A DNA stretch of 33,321 nt from Planctomycetaceae bacterium (GTDB lineage: Bacteria > Planctomycetota > Planctomycetia > Pirellulales > UBA1268). A program made the position numbers and the translations under genes. Shown here one piece after another: positions 1 through 7,780 of the stretch. The notes under the pieces were generated by a model. That model did not search any database and was not told the origin of the DNA. It saw only the letters and a program-made list of their open reading frames with translations. The DNA is taken from contig CANFQO010000033.1 in the NCBI GenBank assembly GCA_947449135.1, positions 1 through 33,321 on the forward strand. Direction: 5' to 3'. Each line of letters opens with the position of its first letter. Positions within the stretch are counted from its first letter, which is position 1.

Positions 1-497
1 CCGCCATAGATGACGTGGGCCGAAGACTCATTCCCCTCGTACTGCACCGGGTAAAAGAGCAGGCGGTCATGTTCCTCGACGACCGGCAACACCGCCTTGC
101 GGCTCGAACTCGTCCAACAGCCGAACAGGGCGGTGGCACCCCAGTCAAGCAGTTCGCGGGCCCGTTTTGGGTAGAGGTCGGTCCGTGATTTCGGGTCGGG
201 CCCCCAGACCTCGATCTGCCGGCCGAGCAACCCGCCGGAGGCGTTGATCTGTTCGAAAGCAAACAGTTCCACGTCGCGGAGCGACGTCTCGCTGATCGCC
301 ATGGTGCCGGTCTGGGAGTGGAGCAGCCCGACCTTGATCGTCTGTCGATCTGACGGCATCCGCGTGGGACGACAGCCGACGAACATGAAGGGGGCGAACG
401 CCTGCGCTGCGGCCAGCGTCGCTGCTGCGCCGGCGTGCCTGCCGAAATCTCTTCGGGAGATGCTCTGGGCACGTCTCCTGTCCTGGTGCCGCTCCAT
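1..497 (-). CDS. urtA: UrtA-like ABC transporter substrate-binding lipoprotein (3' end outside window)
   Basis: This is the N-terminal 165 residues of a periplasmic branched-chain amino acid/urea type binding protein (Peripla_BP_5 fold); the rest lies beyond the left edge. After the signal region the protein reads IKVGLLHSQTGTMAISETS, then FGCWTSSSRKAVLPVVEEHD and FYPVQYEGNESS, which are hallmark stretches of UrtA, the urea-binding component of UrtABCDE. The N-terminus has a twin-arginine motif (SRRDFGR, residues 14-20), a hydrophobic run and a lipobox ending at Cys42 (FVGC), so it looks like a Tat-exported lipoprotein. The ATG lies 3 bases after the stop of the upstream DUF4239 gene, with GAGGAG 7 bases before it, which indicates co-transcription. 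No other urt gene is visible. Amide or short-chain amide binding proteins are close relatives, so urea as ligand is inferred from family similarity. Confidence 0.82.
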   Translation of the reverse strand, partial: MERHQDRRRAQSISRRDFGRHAGAAATLAAAQAFAPFMFVGCRPTRMPSDRQTIKVGLLHSQTGTMAISETSLRDVELFAFEQINASGGLLGRQIEVWGPDPKSRTDLYPKRARELLDWGATALFGCWTSSSRKAVLPVVEEHDRLLFYPVQYEGNESSAHVIYG

Positions 498-500
498 CGC

Positions 501-1292
501 CTACTCCTCGACCATGTGCTTGTAGAGGGACTCGAACGGCTCGGGTGTCACGCTCACCTCGCCACGAAACGGATGGTCCATCGCGGCGATCAGGAAAATC
601 ATCGTGCCGAGATAGGCGGCCAGCAGGCCGCCGAGCAGCAGGTGCGTGATGAACCTCATGTCGAAGAGCCAGACCATGGCGATGTTGATGACCGCTCCCA
701 GGATGACGACGTACCACATCACCGGCGGGATGGCCGTATGCACGGAAAACAGCCGCATCCGCCGGTACTCGAGAAAAGCGTTGAACTGTCGCAGTGCCTC
801 GGCGTGGAGAATCTCCTGCGCCGGTGTCGTCGGCTGGAAGTCGAGAAGTTTTTCCTGGAACGCCTGCACGCGGATCGTCCCATCGACCGGCACGATCCCC
901 TGCTGCTGGAGTGGCCAGGCATACTTGATCGTATACCGCGTGTAGTCGCGGAGGATCCAGCGGAGGTTCTGGCCGTAGGGCTCCGGGTAGCGGGACACGT
1001 CTTCATAGAGGGCCGACAGCGCTGCGGCCTCGCGGGTGACGTTCGTACTCGTGTCGGATGCATTCTGGTAGGCGGTGACGGCGATCAGGCCCAAGAGCAG
1101 TCCATAGAACACGCAAAAACAGGAGAGCACGTAGCCGACGATGTCGTTGGCACCGCGGGTGTTTTTCACGAACTGCCGCAGGATCGGCCGCAGGAAGACC
1201 AGGCCCGCCCAGTAAAAACCGACGAACAGCGCGATCATCATGATCGCGAAGGTTTCGGTCGGCAGATCGTAGACCCAGAAGAGTTGGTGCAT
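501..1292 (-). CDS. DUF4239 (bestrophin-like) membrane protein
   Basis: The 263-residue protein has two N-terminal membrane segments (about residues 12-30 and 50-75), a soluble middle rich in charged helices (about 80-190) and two or three C-terminal membrane segments (about 195-245). This layout and the conserved segment EAAALSALYEDVSRYPEP match the DUF4239 family, annotated as bestrophin-like; channel activity has not been shown for this family as far as I know. I chose the ATG giving MHQLFWVYDLP. The open frame extends 34 codons further upstream, but that extension is Arg/Pro-rich, precedes the first membrane segment awkwardly and overlaps the previous gene. It lies between a DUF3299-like lipoprotein gene and the UrtA-like gene in the same minus-strand run. 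Its role there is unknown. Confidence 0.8.
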   Translation of the reverse strand: MHQLFWVYDLPTETFAIMMIALFVGFYWAGLVFLRPILRQFVKNTRGANDIVGYVLSCFCVFYGLLLGLIAVTAYQNASDTSTNVTREAAALSALYEDVSRYPEPYGQNLRWILRDYTRYTIKYAWPLQQQGIVPVDGTIRVQAFQEKLLDFQPTTPAQEILHAEALRQFNAFLEYRRMRLFSVHTAIPPVMWYVVILGAVINIAMVWLFDMRFITHLLLGGLLAAYLGTMIFLIAAMDHPFRGEVSVTPEPFESLYKHMVEE

Positions 1293-1374
1293 GGTTCCGT
1301 GCCGGGGGCACCGCCGCGGCGGCTGCCACGAACGGGAGAACGATGCTACCAACGGATTTTTGCCGTTGCACCTG

Positions 1375-1929
1375 TCACTGGACGGCCTCGCCATCCAGGG
1401 CGTAGATCGCCAGGTGCCGGCCGTCCGGCCCCCGCAATTCCTGCACCCGGAACGTCCCCGTCACGGCCACCGGGCGGACCGAAAAAACGGCTGTTTTTCC
1501 GGGAACCATCCGGACAACGACGCAGTCATGGAGCAGGGCACCGGGCCCAAAACAGCACTCCATATTGTCCCGCACCAGCACGAACTGGGTCAGCCCGGTC
1601 TGCTGGAAACTCGGCAGGATGTAGCCGCGAATGCGGACGCGGCTGTTCTCCAGGGCCGTGACCCGGGTGGGCAGCAGGTCACGGGTGAATGGATCGCCCT
1701 TTTGCATGTCGAGCTTGATGTCGTCGAAGGAGATGTCCCGCAGGGCCGTTGATGGAGTCGGCTGGTCGGGCAGCGGGGCGACTGCAGAAGTCTCCGCCGG
1801 CTCCGCCCACACGGCAACAGCGGGCTCCGCCCGCGGCGGCGCGGCTGGCGACCCACATCCACTGAGGCAGAAGGTGAGGCAGAAGGCCGCGACCAGCACT
1901 GTCAACAGATGGCTAGCGTACAAAGGCAT
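1375..1929 (-). CDS. DUF3299-like lipoprotein
   Basis: The 184-residue protein starts with a lipoprotein signal peptide (hydrophobic run then LSGC, lipid-accepting Cys25). A proline/alanine-rich linker follows, then a conserved beta-rich domain (about residues 70-180). That domain contains RIRGYILPSF, LTQFVLVRD and the CCFG motif, followed by HDCVVVRM. The same core, ITQFLLVRDQGDCCFG, is in the neighbouring gene, so the two are paralogues. The pattern (a strand ending in FVLV, then a Cys-containing turn) fits DUF3299, whose better-known members carry ACIH at the CCFG position. I chose the ATG after an in-frame GTG nine codons-equivalent upstream (1953) because it places the signal peptide at the N-terminus. 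It overlaps the end of the upstream gene by 17 bases. A metal- or redox-related periplasmic role is plausible from the Cys pair but not shown. Confidence 0.75.
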   Translation of the reverse strand: MPLYASHLLTVLVAAFCLTFCLSGCGSPAAPPRAEPAVAVWAEPAETSAVAPLPDQPTPSTALRDISFDDIKLDMQKGDPFTRDLLPTRVTALENSRVRIRGYILPSFQQTGLTQFVLVRDNMECCFGPGALLHDCVVVRMVPGKTAVFSVRPVAVTGTFRVQELRGPDGRHLAIYALDGEAVQ

Positions 1930-2614
1930 CCTCAAGGTGGTAGAGCACGCCACCGTCTATGCCAGGGGCGCCCATGGGGCGGATGACAAACCTGCCAGCG
2001 ATCTTGGTGAGTCGGGGCGAGAAATCAATGCCCTTTGGATGACCTGGATCTTTCAGTTGCACGAGCACCCGATCCGTGATCTTGGGATTGCCGCCGAAGC
2101 AGCAATCGCCCTGATCGCGCACCAGCAGGAACTGTGTGATGTGTTCCTTCTGTTTGCCCGGATACATGTATCCCTTCAGCAACACGTTGCGGCCGTTGAC
2201 GCTGCTGGCGGTGTCGGGCACCACATCCGGTGGATCGCCGGGCAACGGCTGGAGCATGCCGTAATCAATTCGCTCGTACCCTGGCGGCAATTCGCGAAGG
2301 TAGGTCCGCGACAGGCTGCCGAGACCGCCGACCAGCGACGCCGTCGACAGGACGACCGCCCCGATCACCAGTGAACGACCGGTGAAATCCTCGGGCTGCC
2401 GGGAGATCGTGCGGTAGGCCAGCGTGCCGAGCACGATGCCCAGAGTCGGCACCACAGCCAGCGGCCAGTCGACAAACGCGAGGGGCGACAGGACTGCCAA
2501 GACCGCCGCGGCGATCGCAGTCGGCGGGATCGCGCGATAGTGGCCATCCCCACCCTGGGAATCGATGCCGTCGGAAGACTGCTGTCGGGCTGTATCGAAG
2601 AGACCTGCTGGCAT
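1913..2614 (-). CDS. Membrane-anchored DUF3299-like protein
   Basis: The 233-residue protein has a short polar N-terminus, two to three hydrophobic segments (about residues 30-75 and 82-103; the first part resembles DUF4190-type helical hairpins) and a C-terminal extracytoplasmic domain. That domain carries VLLKGYMYPG, ITQFLLVRD and DCCFGG (about residues 145-175), then NPKITDRVLVQL. It is paralogous to the lipoprotein encoded immediately downstream. One copy is therefore anchored by helices and the other by lipid, so both domains are probably displayed on the same side of the membrane. The gene lies 21 bases after the stop of the ACPFC protein gene, consistent with one operon. Function is unknown; DUF3299 proteins in some proteobacteria occur with ABC transporters linked to zinc, which fits the neighbours here. 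Confidence 0.77.
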   Translation of the reverse strand: MPAGLFDTARQQSSDGIDSQGGDGHYRAIPPTAIAAAVLAVLSPLAFVDWPLAVVPTLGIVLGTLAYRTISRQPEDFTGRSLVIGAVVLSTASLVGGLGSLSRTYLRELPPGYERIDYGMLQPLPGDPPDVVPDTASSVNGRNVLLKGYMYPGKQKEHITQFLLVRDQGDCCFGGNPKITDRVLVQLKDPGHPKGIDFSPRLTKIAGRFVIRPMGAPGIDGGVLYHLEDAFVR

Positions 2615-2635
2615 GCGCGTATGTCCCTCTCTGCT

Positions 2636-4258
2636 CTAGCGGACAGACGAACCGGTGCCGCCCGCCCGCAGCTTGGCTCGTAAGAAGATCGCGATCAGGA
2701 GCGCAACGCCCCCCCCCAGGACCCACTTCCAAAGCGAAGGCTGCGTCTGAGCCTTGGCCGCCGTCGCCGCTGGCTTGGGGGCGGCTGCGGGCCCGGGCTG
2801 GGAAACCACGGGTTTTGTGGGGTCGATCCCAGGGGCCTCATCGGTGGCCTCTTCGTCTGCGAGCGTCGCCGGAATCCGAGACGCAATCGCCGCTTCTGCC
2901 TCCGAAACGGCAGGTGTCGCTCCCAGTGACGGGAGAACTGCATCACCACTGGCGGGAGCCGTTGTCCCGGCCGTGGTTGGGTCGCCAGGATCGCCGTCCG
3001 GCGGACCGGTTTGGTCGCTCACGATGGTCGCGGTGGCCGCCGAGGGAGTGGGTGTGCCCCCGATGGCTCCCGAAAAGGCGGCCAGGGTGGCGGCGCGGCG
3101 GACCGCCTCCGGATCGATCTTTTCGAGCCTGACAATGGCGTCGGCAGCCTGCGGGAGTGGGCAGGCACGCAAGTAGTTCACGATCGGTTCGCGGACGAAG
3201 ATGTTGTCGGCCTCGGCCTTCTCGAAGAGTTCCACGAGCCGGTCGATCGCCGACCAGTCCTGCCAGCGGGCGAGATCGGCGATCACCAGATCGGCAAGCT
3301 TCGGCTCCTCGAGCAAGAGCCGCAGTGATGCGAGCACCCGCTCCTTCGGAACGCGATCCGACTCCTCGCCGAGAAACCGCAGCGCCATCACCGCGGCATA
3401 GGTTTCGGTGAAGGGAATCTCTCGGCCGCGACGGTGCAGGAAGAGTTCGTCGACCAGGTCGAGTCCTGCGGGGCCCTTGAGCGTCACATAGCAAGCGATC
3501 AGGGCATCGAGTCCGCTGCGGACCTCCGCCTTCTCCGGGCCGAGGTCCTGGTTGGCGAGGATCGCGCCGATGCGGTCGGCGTCGGCCGGTGTGCCGCAGG
3601 CACCGAGCATGGTGGCATAGAGCCGCCGACGGTTGGCCTGCACCTTAGGATTCTCGATCCACTTCAGGAGTTGTGTCGGATCCATCCGATCCGCGAGGCC
3701 GCGGACATCGGCGTAGGGAGCGACGGCGAATTCGTCATACGCATCGCGGGCGAGCGTCTCGTCGGGATCTTCCAGATGCTGCTGAAAGAAGGCCAGACGA
3801 TCGGGGCCCTTCTCGGGAAGCGACGCGAGCTTGCGGAGATACTCCACTCCCCGTTCGCTCACCGGGATCGGGCTTGACCAGACGAGCTTCGGCGGCTCGA
3901 TGCCCATCAGGAGGAAGAGCGTGCCCACCGGCTTCTCTTCCAGAAGAATCGTCTCGATGGGAGTACCTTCCGCTCCGGTATGCCCGGCCTCCGCGATGCA
4001 ATCGCCGCCTTTGAGCACCTCGACAACGGCGAAGGTGCCCTTCGGGAGGGGCCCGTCGGCGCGGGGCGAGAGCGAACCTGCCGCCGGCGGCTTCACGAGC
4101 CGCACAATGGCCGCCGCCTGGCTCTGGGCAATTTCCTGCGCAAATGTGAGCGAGACAGCCGAGCAGAACGGGCAGGCCACGGCCCGAGGCGCCTGGCCGA
4201 CGAGCAGCCCGAGGCCGATCACGACGACGATGCAGTGAAGGAAGGCGATTTTTCTCAT
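2636..4258 (-). CDS. Secreted CxxC protein with C-terminal membrane anchor
   Basis: The 540-residue protein has a clear signal peptide (MRKIAFLHC..., hydrophobic 9-21, cleavage near AVA at 26-28) followed at once by CPFC (Cys29, Cys32). The central part (about 170-400) is helical and repeat-like, rich in Leu/Ala/Asp/Glu, and resembles HEAT-type arrays. A Pro/Thr/Ala-rich linker (about 405-505) leads to one C-terminal membrane segment (WVLGGGVALLIAIFL) and a short basic tail. I recognise the ACPFC start as typical of secreted planctomycete proteins of unknown function. The architecture suggests a periplasmic domain on a stalk. The N-terminal CxxC could bind metal or be a redox pair; heme ligation would need a His after the second Cys (CxxCH) and it is absent (CPFCS). 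It sits between the ABC pair and the DUF3299-like pair. Confidence 0.78.
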   Translation of the reverse strand: MRKIAFLHCIVVVIGLGLLVGQAPRAVACPFCSAVSLTFAQEIAQSQAAAIVRLVKPPAAGSLSPRADGPLPKGTFAVVEVLKGGDCIAEAGHTGAEGTPIETILLEEKPVGTLFLLMGIEPPKLVWSSPIPVSERGVEYLRKLASLPEKGPDRLAFFQQHLEDPDETLARDAYDEFAVAPYADVRGLADRMDPTQLLKWIENPKVQANRRRLYATMLGACGTPADADRIGAILANQDLGPEKAEVRSGLDALIACYVTLKGPAGLDLVDELFLHRRGREIPFTETYAAVMALRFLGEESDRVPKERVLASLRLLLEEPKLADLVIADLARWQDWSAIDRLVELFEKAEADNIFVREPIVNYLRACPLPQAADAIVRLEKIDPEAVRRAATLAAFSGAIGGTPTPSAATATIVSDQTGPPDGDPGDPTTAGTTAPASGDAVLPSLGATPAVSEAEAAIASRIPATLADEEATDEAPGIDPTKPVVSQPGPAAAPKPAATAAKAQTQPSLWKWVLGGGVALLIAIFLRAKLRAGGTGSSVR

Positions 4259-4347
4259 GGACGCATTCTAGCGGGAAACGTGCGGCCAACGCACGGACAG
4301 GCGGCTGGGGGTGCCCGGCCAGCGTCCATCGGCCATTCAGGTAAGGG

Positions 4348-4472
4348 GTTGCCCGTGTCCTAGAGCCGGCCTTGCTGGCAAGCGCAGCCATGGATGGCGG
4401 AGCGTAGCCAGCATGGAGTGAGCGTAGGCCAGGATGGCCGGAGCGAACGTCCGGCGACAGGGCACGGGCAAC
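4348..4472. repeat. Inverted-repeat element with internal 20-bp tandem units
   Basis: The ends GTTGCCCGTGTCCT (4348-4361) and AGGGCACGGGCAAC (4459-4472) are complementary at 13 of 14 positions. Between them are three degenerate direct copies with a 20-bp period, starting at 4381, 4401 and 4421 (AGCGCAGCCATGGATGG, AGCGTAGCCAGCATGG, AGCGTAGGCCAGGATGG). The element fills most of the 230-bp gap between the permease gene and the ACPFC protein gene. It has no convincing coding content. A dispersed planctomycete intergenic repeat or MITE is the likeliest explanation. It would be transcribed in the operon if the run is a single unit. Confidence 0.6.
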
Positions 4473-4488
4473 TCCGGAGCGCAGGCCT

Positions 4489-5853
4489 TCAGGACTGCAG
4501 CCACTTGGAGACATCGGTGCGGTAGGCGGCCAGGGCCGGGAGGAGGGCGGCCAGGATGGCCAGCACTACAAGGAACGGCACGAGGAGCAGTTCCGCGCCC
4601 GGTGCAGCCGAGAGCACGCTTGCCGAGACGCCGGCGTTGGTCGTGATCAGCGGCGCGATCGCCCCCACCAACACGTGTCCGAGCACCCAGCCGGCCATCC
4701 CGCCGCCGACGGCCAGGAGCACCGCCTCGATGAGCACGACAACGAGCACATGCGACCGACGGGCGCCAAGCGCCCGCATGATCGCCACGTCGCGGCTGCG
4801 TTCCAGCGACGAGCCCACCATGCTCACGAGGATCCCGATTGCCGAGACGATCACGACCAGCGTCGTCACCAGGAGAAGGAGCAGTTCCAGCGGTCTCACG
4901 AAGAGGTCGAGGAGCAGGCGGATCTCCCGAATCGGCTCGGCAGCCTGACCGTCGCGGCCCTCGTTGATCGTGGTCCGCAGGCCCATCGCGGTCAGTTCGG
5001 CGGGCAGGGGTGGCATGCCAGGCAGTCCGGGGATCGCAGCCGTTTCCACGAGAATTGCCGTCACCTCCCGCTGCGCGAAGGGAAGCGGCTCGTGCTTCTG
5101 GTTTCCGTCGTCAGGTGCGCGATCGGCATCCTTTCCGATTTCCGCTCTCCGTTCTCCGCTCTCCTCCCCCTCCACCGGCTTCGCATGCCCCTCCTGCAGA
5201 TAAAACCCCTCCATGTTGACGAACACACCGCGATCGACGGGCGTGTCGGTGCGGGCCAGGATGCCCGTCACCATGAACGGGTCGTGCACCTTCCCGTCGT
5301 CGGCGCCGTGTGTGGGGGCAAAGGGATCGCCCGGCTTGAGACCCAGATTGGCGGCCACCGTCGCCCCCAGCACGCCGCCGAAGAACTCGTCGTCGCGGAA
5401 GTTCCGGCCGGCAGCAAAGGCAAACGGCCGGCTGTCACCGAGCGTGAGCCGGTCGAAGTAGGTCGTATTCGTGCCGATCACGCGGAATCCGCGGAAGTAG
5501 TCCCCCATGCAGATCGGCACGGCCGTCTTGGTGCTGGCGGCGAATGTTCCATCGGCGCCGTCGGGCCGCTCGGCCGCGGGCAGGAACTGCTGGTAGAAGT
5601 CCCAGGAGATGTTCTCGATCGGTTTGCTGATGAGATAGACGCTGTTGAGCACCAACTGCAGCGGGCTCCCCTTCGCGCCAACGATCATGTTGTAGCCCAG
5701 GCCTGAGCCCGACTCGAACGCCTGCTTGACGATGCCGCCGGTGACGAGCGTGGCCACGACGAGTGCGACGCCGAGTGCCAGCGAGAGGGCGGTGAGCAGG
5801 CTGGTGAGCAGCCGCTGCCGGATGTTGCGCCAGGCGATGCCGAGAAGGGTCAT
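4489..5853 (-). CDS. ABC transporter permease, FtsX/MacB type
   Basis: The 454-residue protein has one N-terminal membrane helix (about residues 14-36: LLTSLLTALSLALGVALVVA), a large extracytoplasmic domain (MacB-PCD-like, about 40-310) and three C-terminal helices (about 320-350, 370-395 and 420-445), the topology of FtsX/LolC/MacB permeases. These proteins couple ATP hydrolysis in the cytoplasm to movement in the periplasm and do not form a classical transport pore. The start codon overlaps the stop of the ATPase gene as ATGA, so the two are translationally coupled. The periplasmic domain contains a low-complexity acidic/basic stretch (EGEESGERRAEIGKDADRA) encoded by a 7-bp tandem repeat at 5132-5166. 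That is unusual inside a transporter. Substrate is unknown; lipoprotein release, macrolide or metal-linked roles are all known for this superfamily. Confidence 0.88.
   Translation of the reverse strand: MTLLGIAWRNIRQRLLTSLLTALSLALGVALVVATLVTGGIVKQAFESGSGLGYNMIVGAKGSPLQLVLNSVYLISKPIENISWDFYQQFLPAAERPDGADGTFAASTKTAVPICMGDYFRGFRVIGTNTTYFDRLTLGDSRPFAFAAGRNFRDDEFFGGVLGATVAANLGLKPGDPFAPTHGADDGKVHDPFMVTGILARTDTPVDRGVFVNMEGFYLQEGHAKPVEGEESGERRAEIGKDADRAPDDGNQKHEPLPFAQREVTAILVETAAIPGLPGMPPLPAELTAMGLRTTINEGRDGQAAEPIREIRLLLDLFVRPLELLLLLVTTLVVIVSAIGILVSMVGSSLERSRDVAIMRALGARRSHVLVVVLIEAVLLAVGGGMAGWVLGHVLVGAIAPLITTNAGVSASVLSAAPGAELLLVPFLVVLAILAALLPALAAYRTDVSKWLQS
5132..5166. repeat. 7-bp tandem repeat inside permease gene
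   Basis: Five consecutive heptamers are seen on the plus strand: TTTCCGA, TTTCCGC, TCTCCGT, TCTCCGC and TCTCCTC (minus-strand consensus GAGAGCG/GGAGA-type). Because seven is not a multiple of three, gain or loss of one unit would shift the permease frame. The units are diverged, so slippage may be rare now. Confidence 0.65.
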
Positions 5854-6539
5854 GGGTGGTGCACCGTGGCTGCGCGGTTGAAATCCTCAAGCCGCACGCG
5901 GCGCGGAAACTGTCCGGCCACATCGGCGGCGTGGGTCACCACCAGGAGCGCCACACCCTGCTCGGTGCAGGTGTTTCGCAGTAGGTCGATCACCTGCTGT
6001 TGGTGGGCGGGATCGATGCTCGCCGTTGGTTCGTCGGCAAGCACCGCCCGGGGGCGATTGGCCAGTGCCCTGGCGACGGCCACCCGCTGCTGCTGTCCCA
6101 CGCTCAGTTCGGCCGGCTTGTGGGCGAGCCTGTGCCCCAGGCCCACCGCATCGAGGAGCCGCACCGCCCGGTGCCGGTCGGGGCGTCCCGATCCAAACGA
6201 CATCGCCACCAGCACGTTCTCCAGCGCCGTGAAGCCCGGCAGGAGGTTGAACTGCTGGAAGACGAGGCCGAGCTTGTCGGCCCGCACCCGGTCGCGACGG
6301 GCCTCGTCGAGGCGGGCGATATCAATGCCGTCGATGATCACCCGGCCGGCATCAGGCCGCATGATCCCGGAGATGACGTTGAGAAGCGTCGACTTTCCGG
6401 AGCCGCTGCGGCCCTCCAAGGCGCAGTGCTCGTCGGCGGCAAGGCAGAACGAGTCGATGTCGAGGATCGTCACCTGCTCGCCGCCCGGCATCGTGAATGA
6501 TTTGCGGACGTCGGTGAGTTCCAGCACGGATGTGGCCAT
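5850..6539 (-). CDS. ABC transporter ATP-binding protein, LolD/MacB type
   Basis: The 229-residue nucleotide-binding subunit is probably the partner of the permease that follows with an ATGA overlap. Walker A is GRSGSGKST (43-51), the Q-loop is FQQFNLLP (95-102), the signature is LSVGQQQRV (146-154) and Walker B ends ADEPT (169-173), with the switch His near LVVTHAAD. The signature has Val where LSGGQ normally has the first Gly, a conservative oddity. I chose the ATG that begins ATSVLELTDVRKSF. The 52-codon extension upstream is rich in Pro/Gly/Arg and overlaps the gap promoter, so it is unlikely to be translated. It is the first gene of a minus-strand run that continues through the permease, the CxxC protein and two DUF3299-like proteins. 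Confidence 0.9.
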   Translation of the reverse strand: MATSVLELTDVRKSFTMPGGEQVTILDIDSFCLAADEHCALEGRSGSGKSTLLNVISGIMRPDAGRVIIDGIDIARLDEARRDRVRADKLGLVFQQFNLLPGFTALENVLVAMSFGSGRPDRHRAVRLLDAVGLGHRLAHKPAELSVGQQQRVAVARALANRPRAVLADEPTASIDPAHQQQVIDLLRNTCTEQGVALLVVTHAADVAGQFPRRVRLEDFNRAATVHHP

Positions 6540-6615
6540 ACACGCAATCGTAGCCGCTGGAGGTGGTTCCTGAAGAGTCCCGCTCATCGTCATAACCGAT
6601 GTTTTCGCGGGCCGA

Positions 6616-6645
6616 TTGAGTGGCCACGGCACGGCGGTGTATATT
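6616..6645 (+). promoter_or_regulatory. Candidate sigma70-type promoter for gap
   Basis: TTGAGT (6616-6621), an 18-base spacer and TATATT (6640-6645) form a recognisable housekeeping promoter about 85 bases before the gap start. It lies in the divergent region between the ABC operon and gap. This is by pattern only. Confidence 0.5.
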
Positions 6646-6730
6646 TCGCCGCCCCCCTGTTGAAGCCTCCCGCCCGCAGCGTTGCTGGGCGGCACGCTTC
6701 CTTTCGACGTCCCGCCTCAGGAGATTCGCC

Positions 6731-7747
6731 GTGTCCATTCGCGTCGGCATCAACGGTTTCGGCCGCATCGGTCGCCTCACCTACCGAGCCATCTTCGAGA
6801 AATACGGCCTCAACGGCGACGTTCAGGTCGTGGCCTTGAACGACCTCACCGACGCCAAGACCAACGCCCATCTCCTCGAGTTCGACTCCAACTACGGCCC
6901 CTTCAAGGGCCATGTTGGCTACGAAGGGAATGATCTGGTCGTCGATGGCCACAAGATCAAGGTGTTTGCCGAGAAGGATCCGGGTGCCATCGACTGGAGT
7001 TCGCAGGACGTCCAGGTGGTGGTGGAGAGCACCGGCTTCTTCACCGACGCCACGAAGGCGGTCGCCCACAAGCGCGGCAGCGTGAAGAAGGTGGTCATTT
7101 CCGCCCCGGCCAAGAATGAAGACCTGACGCTCGTGCTCGGCGTCAACAACGAGATGTACGACCCGAAGAAGCACCATGTGATCTCGAACGCCTCCTGCAC
7201 AACCAACGGCCTGGCCCCGGTTGCCAAGGTGCTGCACGAGACCTGGGGCATCGATCGGGGCCTGCTGACCACCGTGCATGCCTACACCAACTCGCAAAAG
7301 ACGGTCGACACGGCGGCGAAGGATCTCCGTGACGCCCGGGCCGCGGCCCTCAACATCGTGCCCTCGAGCACGGGTGCGGCGCGGGCCGTGGGCCTCGTTA
7401 TTCCGGCGTTGCAGGGCAAGTTCACCGGCATGGCATTCCGCGTGCCTGTCTCCACGGTCAGCGTGGTCGACTTCACCGCGATCCTCGGCAAGGAGGCTTC
7501 TCCTGCCGATATCAACGCCGCGATGAAGAAGGCGGCCGAGGGCCCGCTCAAGGGGATTCTGCGATACACCGACAAGGAACTGGTGTCGACCGATCTGAAG
7601 GGCGATCCCCACAGTTCGATCTTCTCGGCCGTCGATACGATCGGCCTGGGCAACTTCGTGAAGGTGGTCAGCTGGTACGACAACGAGTGGGGTTACTCCA
7701 ACCGCGTCGCCGACCTGCTGAACTTCCTCGAGGACAAGGGGCTGTAG
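6731..7747 (+). CDS. gap: Glyceraldehyde-3-phosphate dehydrogenase, type I
   Basis: The 338-residue cytoplasmic enzyme of glycolysis/gluconeogenesis oxidises glyceraldehyde 3-phosphate to 1,3-bisphosphoglycerate with NAD(P). The NAD-binding start VGINGFGRIGRLTYRA, the catalytic motif SNASCTTNG (Cys156) and the activating His183 in TVHAYTNSQ are all present, as is the C-terminal SWYDNEWGYSNRV. The length is typical. I chose the GTG at 6731 because AGGAG lies 7 bases upstream (6719-6723) and the protein then begins at the usual SIRVGINGFG. The frame is open for 37 more codons, but that stretch is the 5' leader containing the promoter. Asn38-Asp39 at the end of the second strand favours NAD over NADP. 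It is divergent from the ABC operon and has no glycolytic neighbour. Confidence 0.97.
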   Translation: MSIRVGINGFGRIGRLTYRAIFEKYGLNGDVQVVALNDLTDAKTNAHLLEFDSNYGPFKGHVGYEGNDLVVDGHKIKVFAEKDPGAIDWSSQDVQVVVESTGFFTDATKAVAHKRGSVKKVVISAPAKNEDLTLVLGVNNEMYDPKKHHVISNASCTTNGLAPVAKVLHETWGIDRGLLTTVHAYTNSQKTVDTAAKDLRDARAAALNIVPSSTGAARAVGLVIPALQGKFTGMAFRVPVSTVSVVDFTAILGKEASPADINAAMKKAAEGPLKGILRYTDKELVSTDLKGDPHSSIFSAVDTIGLGNFVKVVSWYDNEWGYSNRVADLLNFLEDKGL

Positions 7748-7780
7748 GCCTCCAAGGCGTTGGAATCCGTGGACAAGTTT

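Noticed and set aside
435-1661. Long plus-strand open frame of 408 codons.
   Set aside because: It lies opposite three well-supported minus-strand genes and reads as His/Asp/Arg-rich sequence typical of antisense frames in GC-rich DNA.
6540-6695. N-terminal 52-codon extension of the ABC ATPase.
   Set aside because: It covers the divergent promoter region and gives Pro/Gly-rich sequence; the ATG at 6539 starts a standard ATPase.
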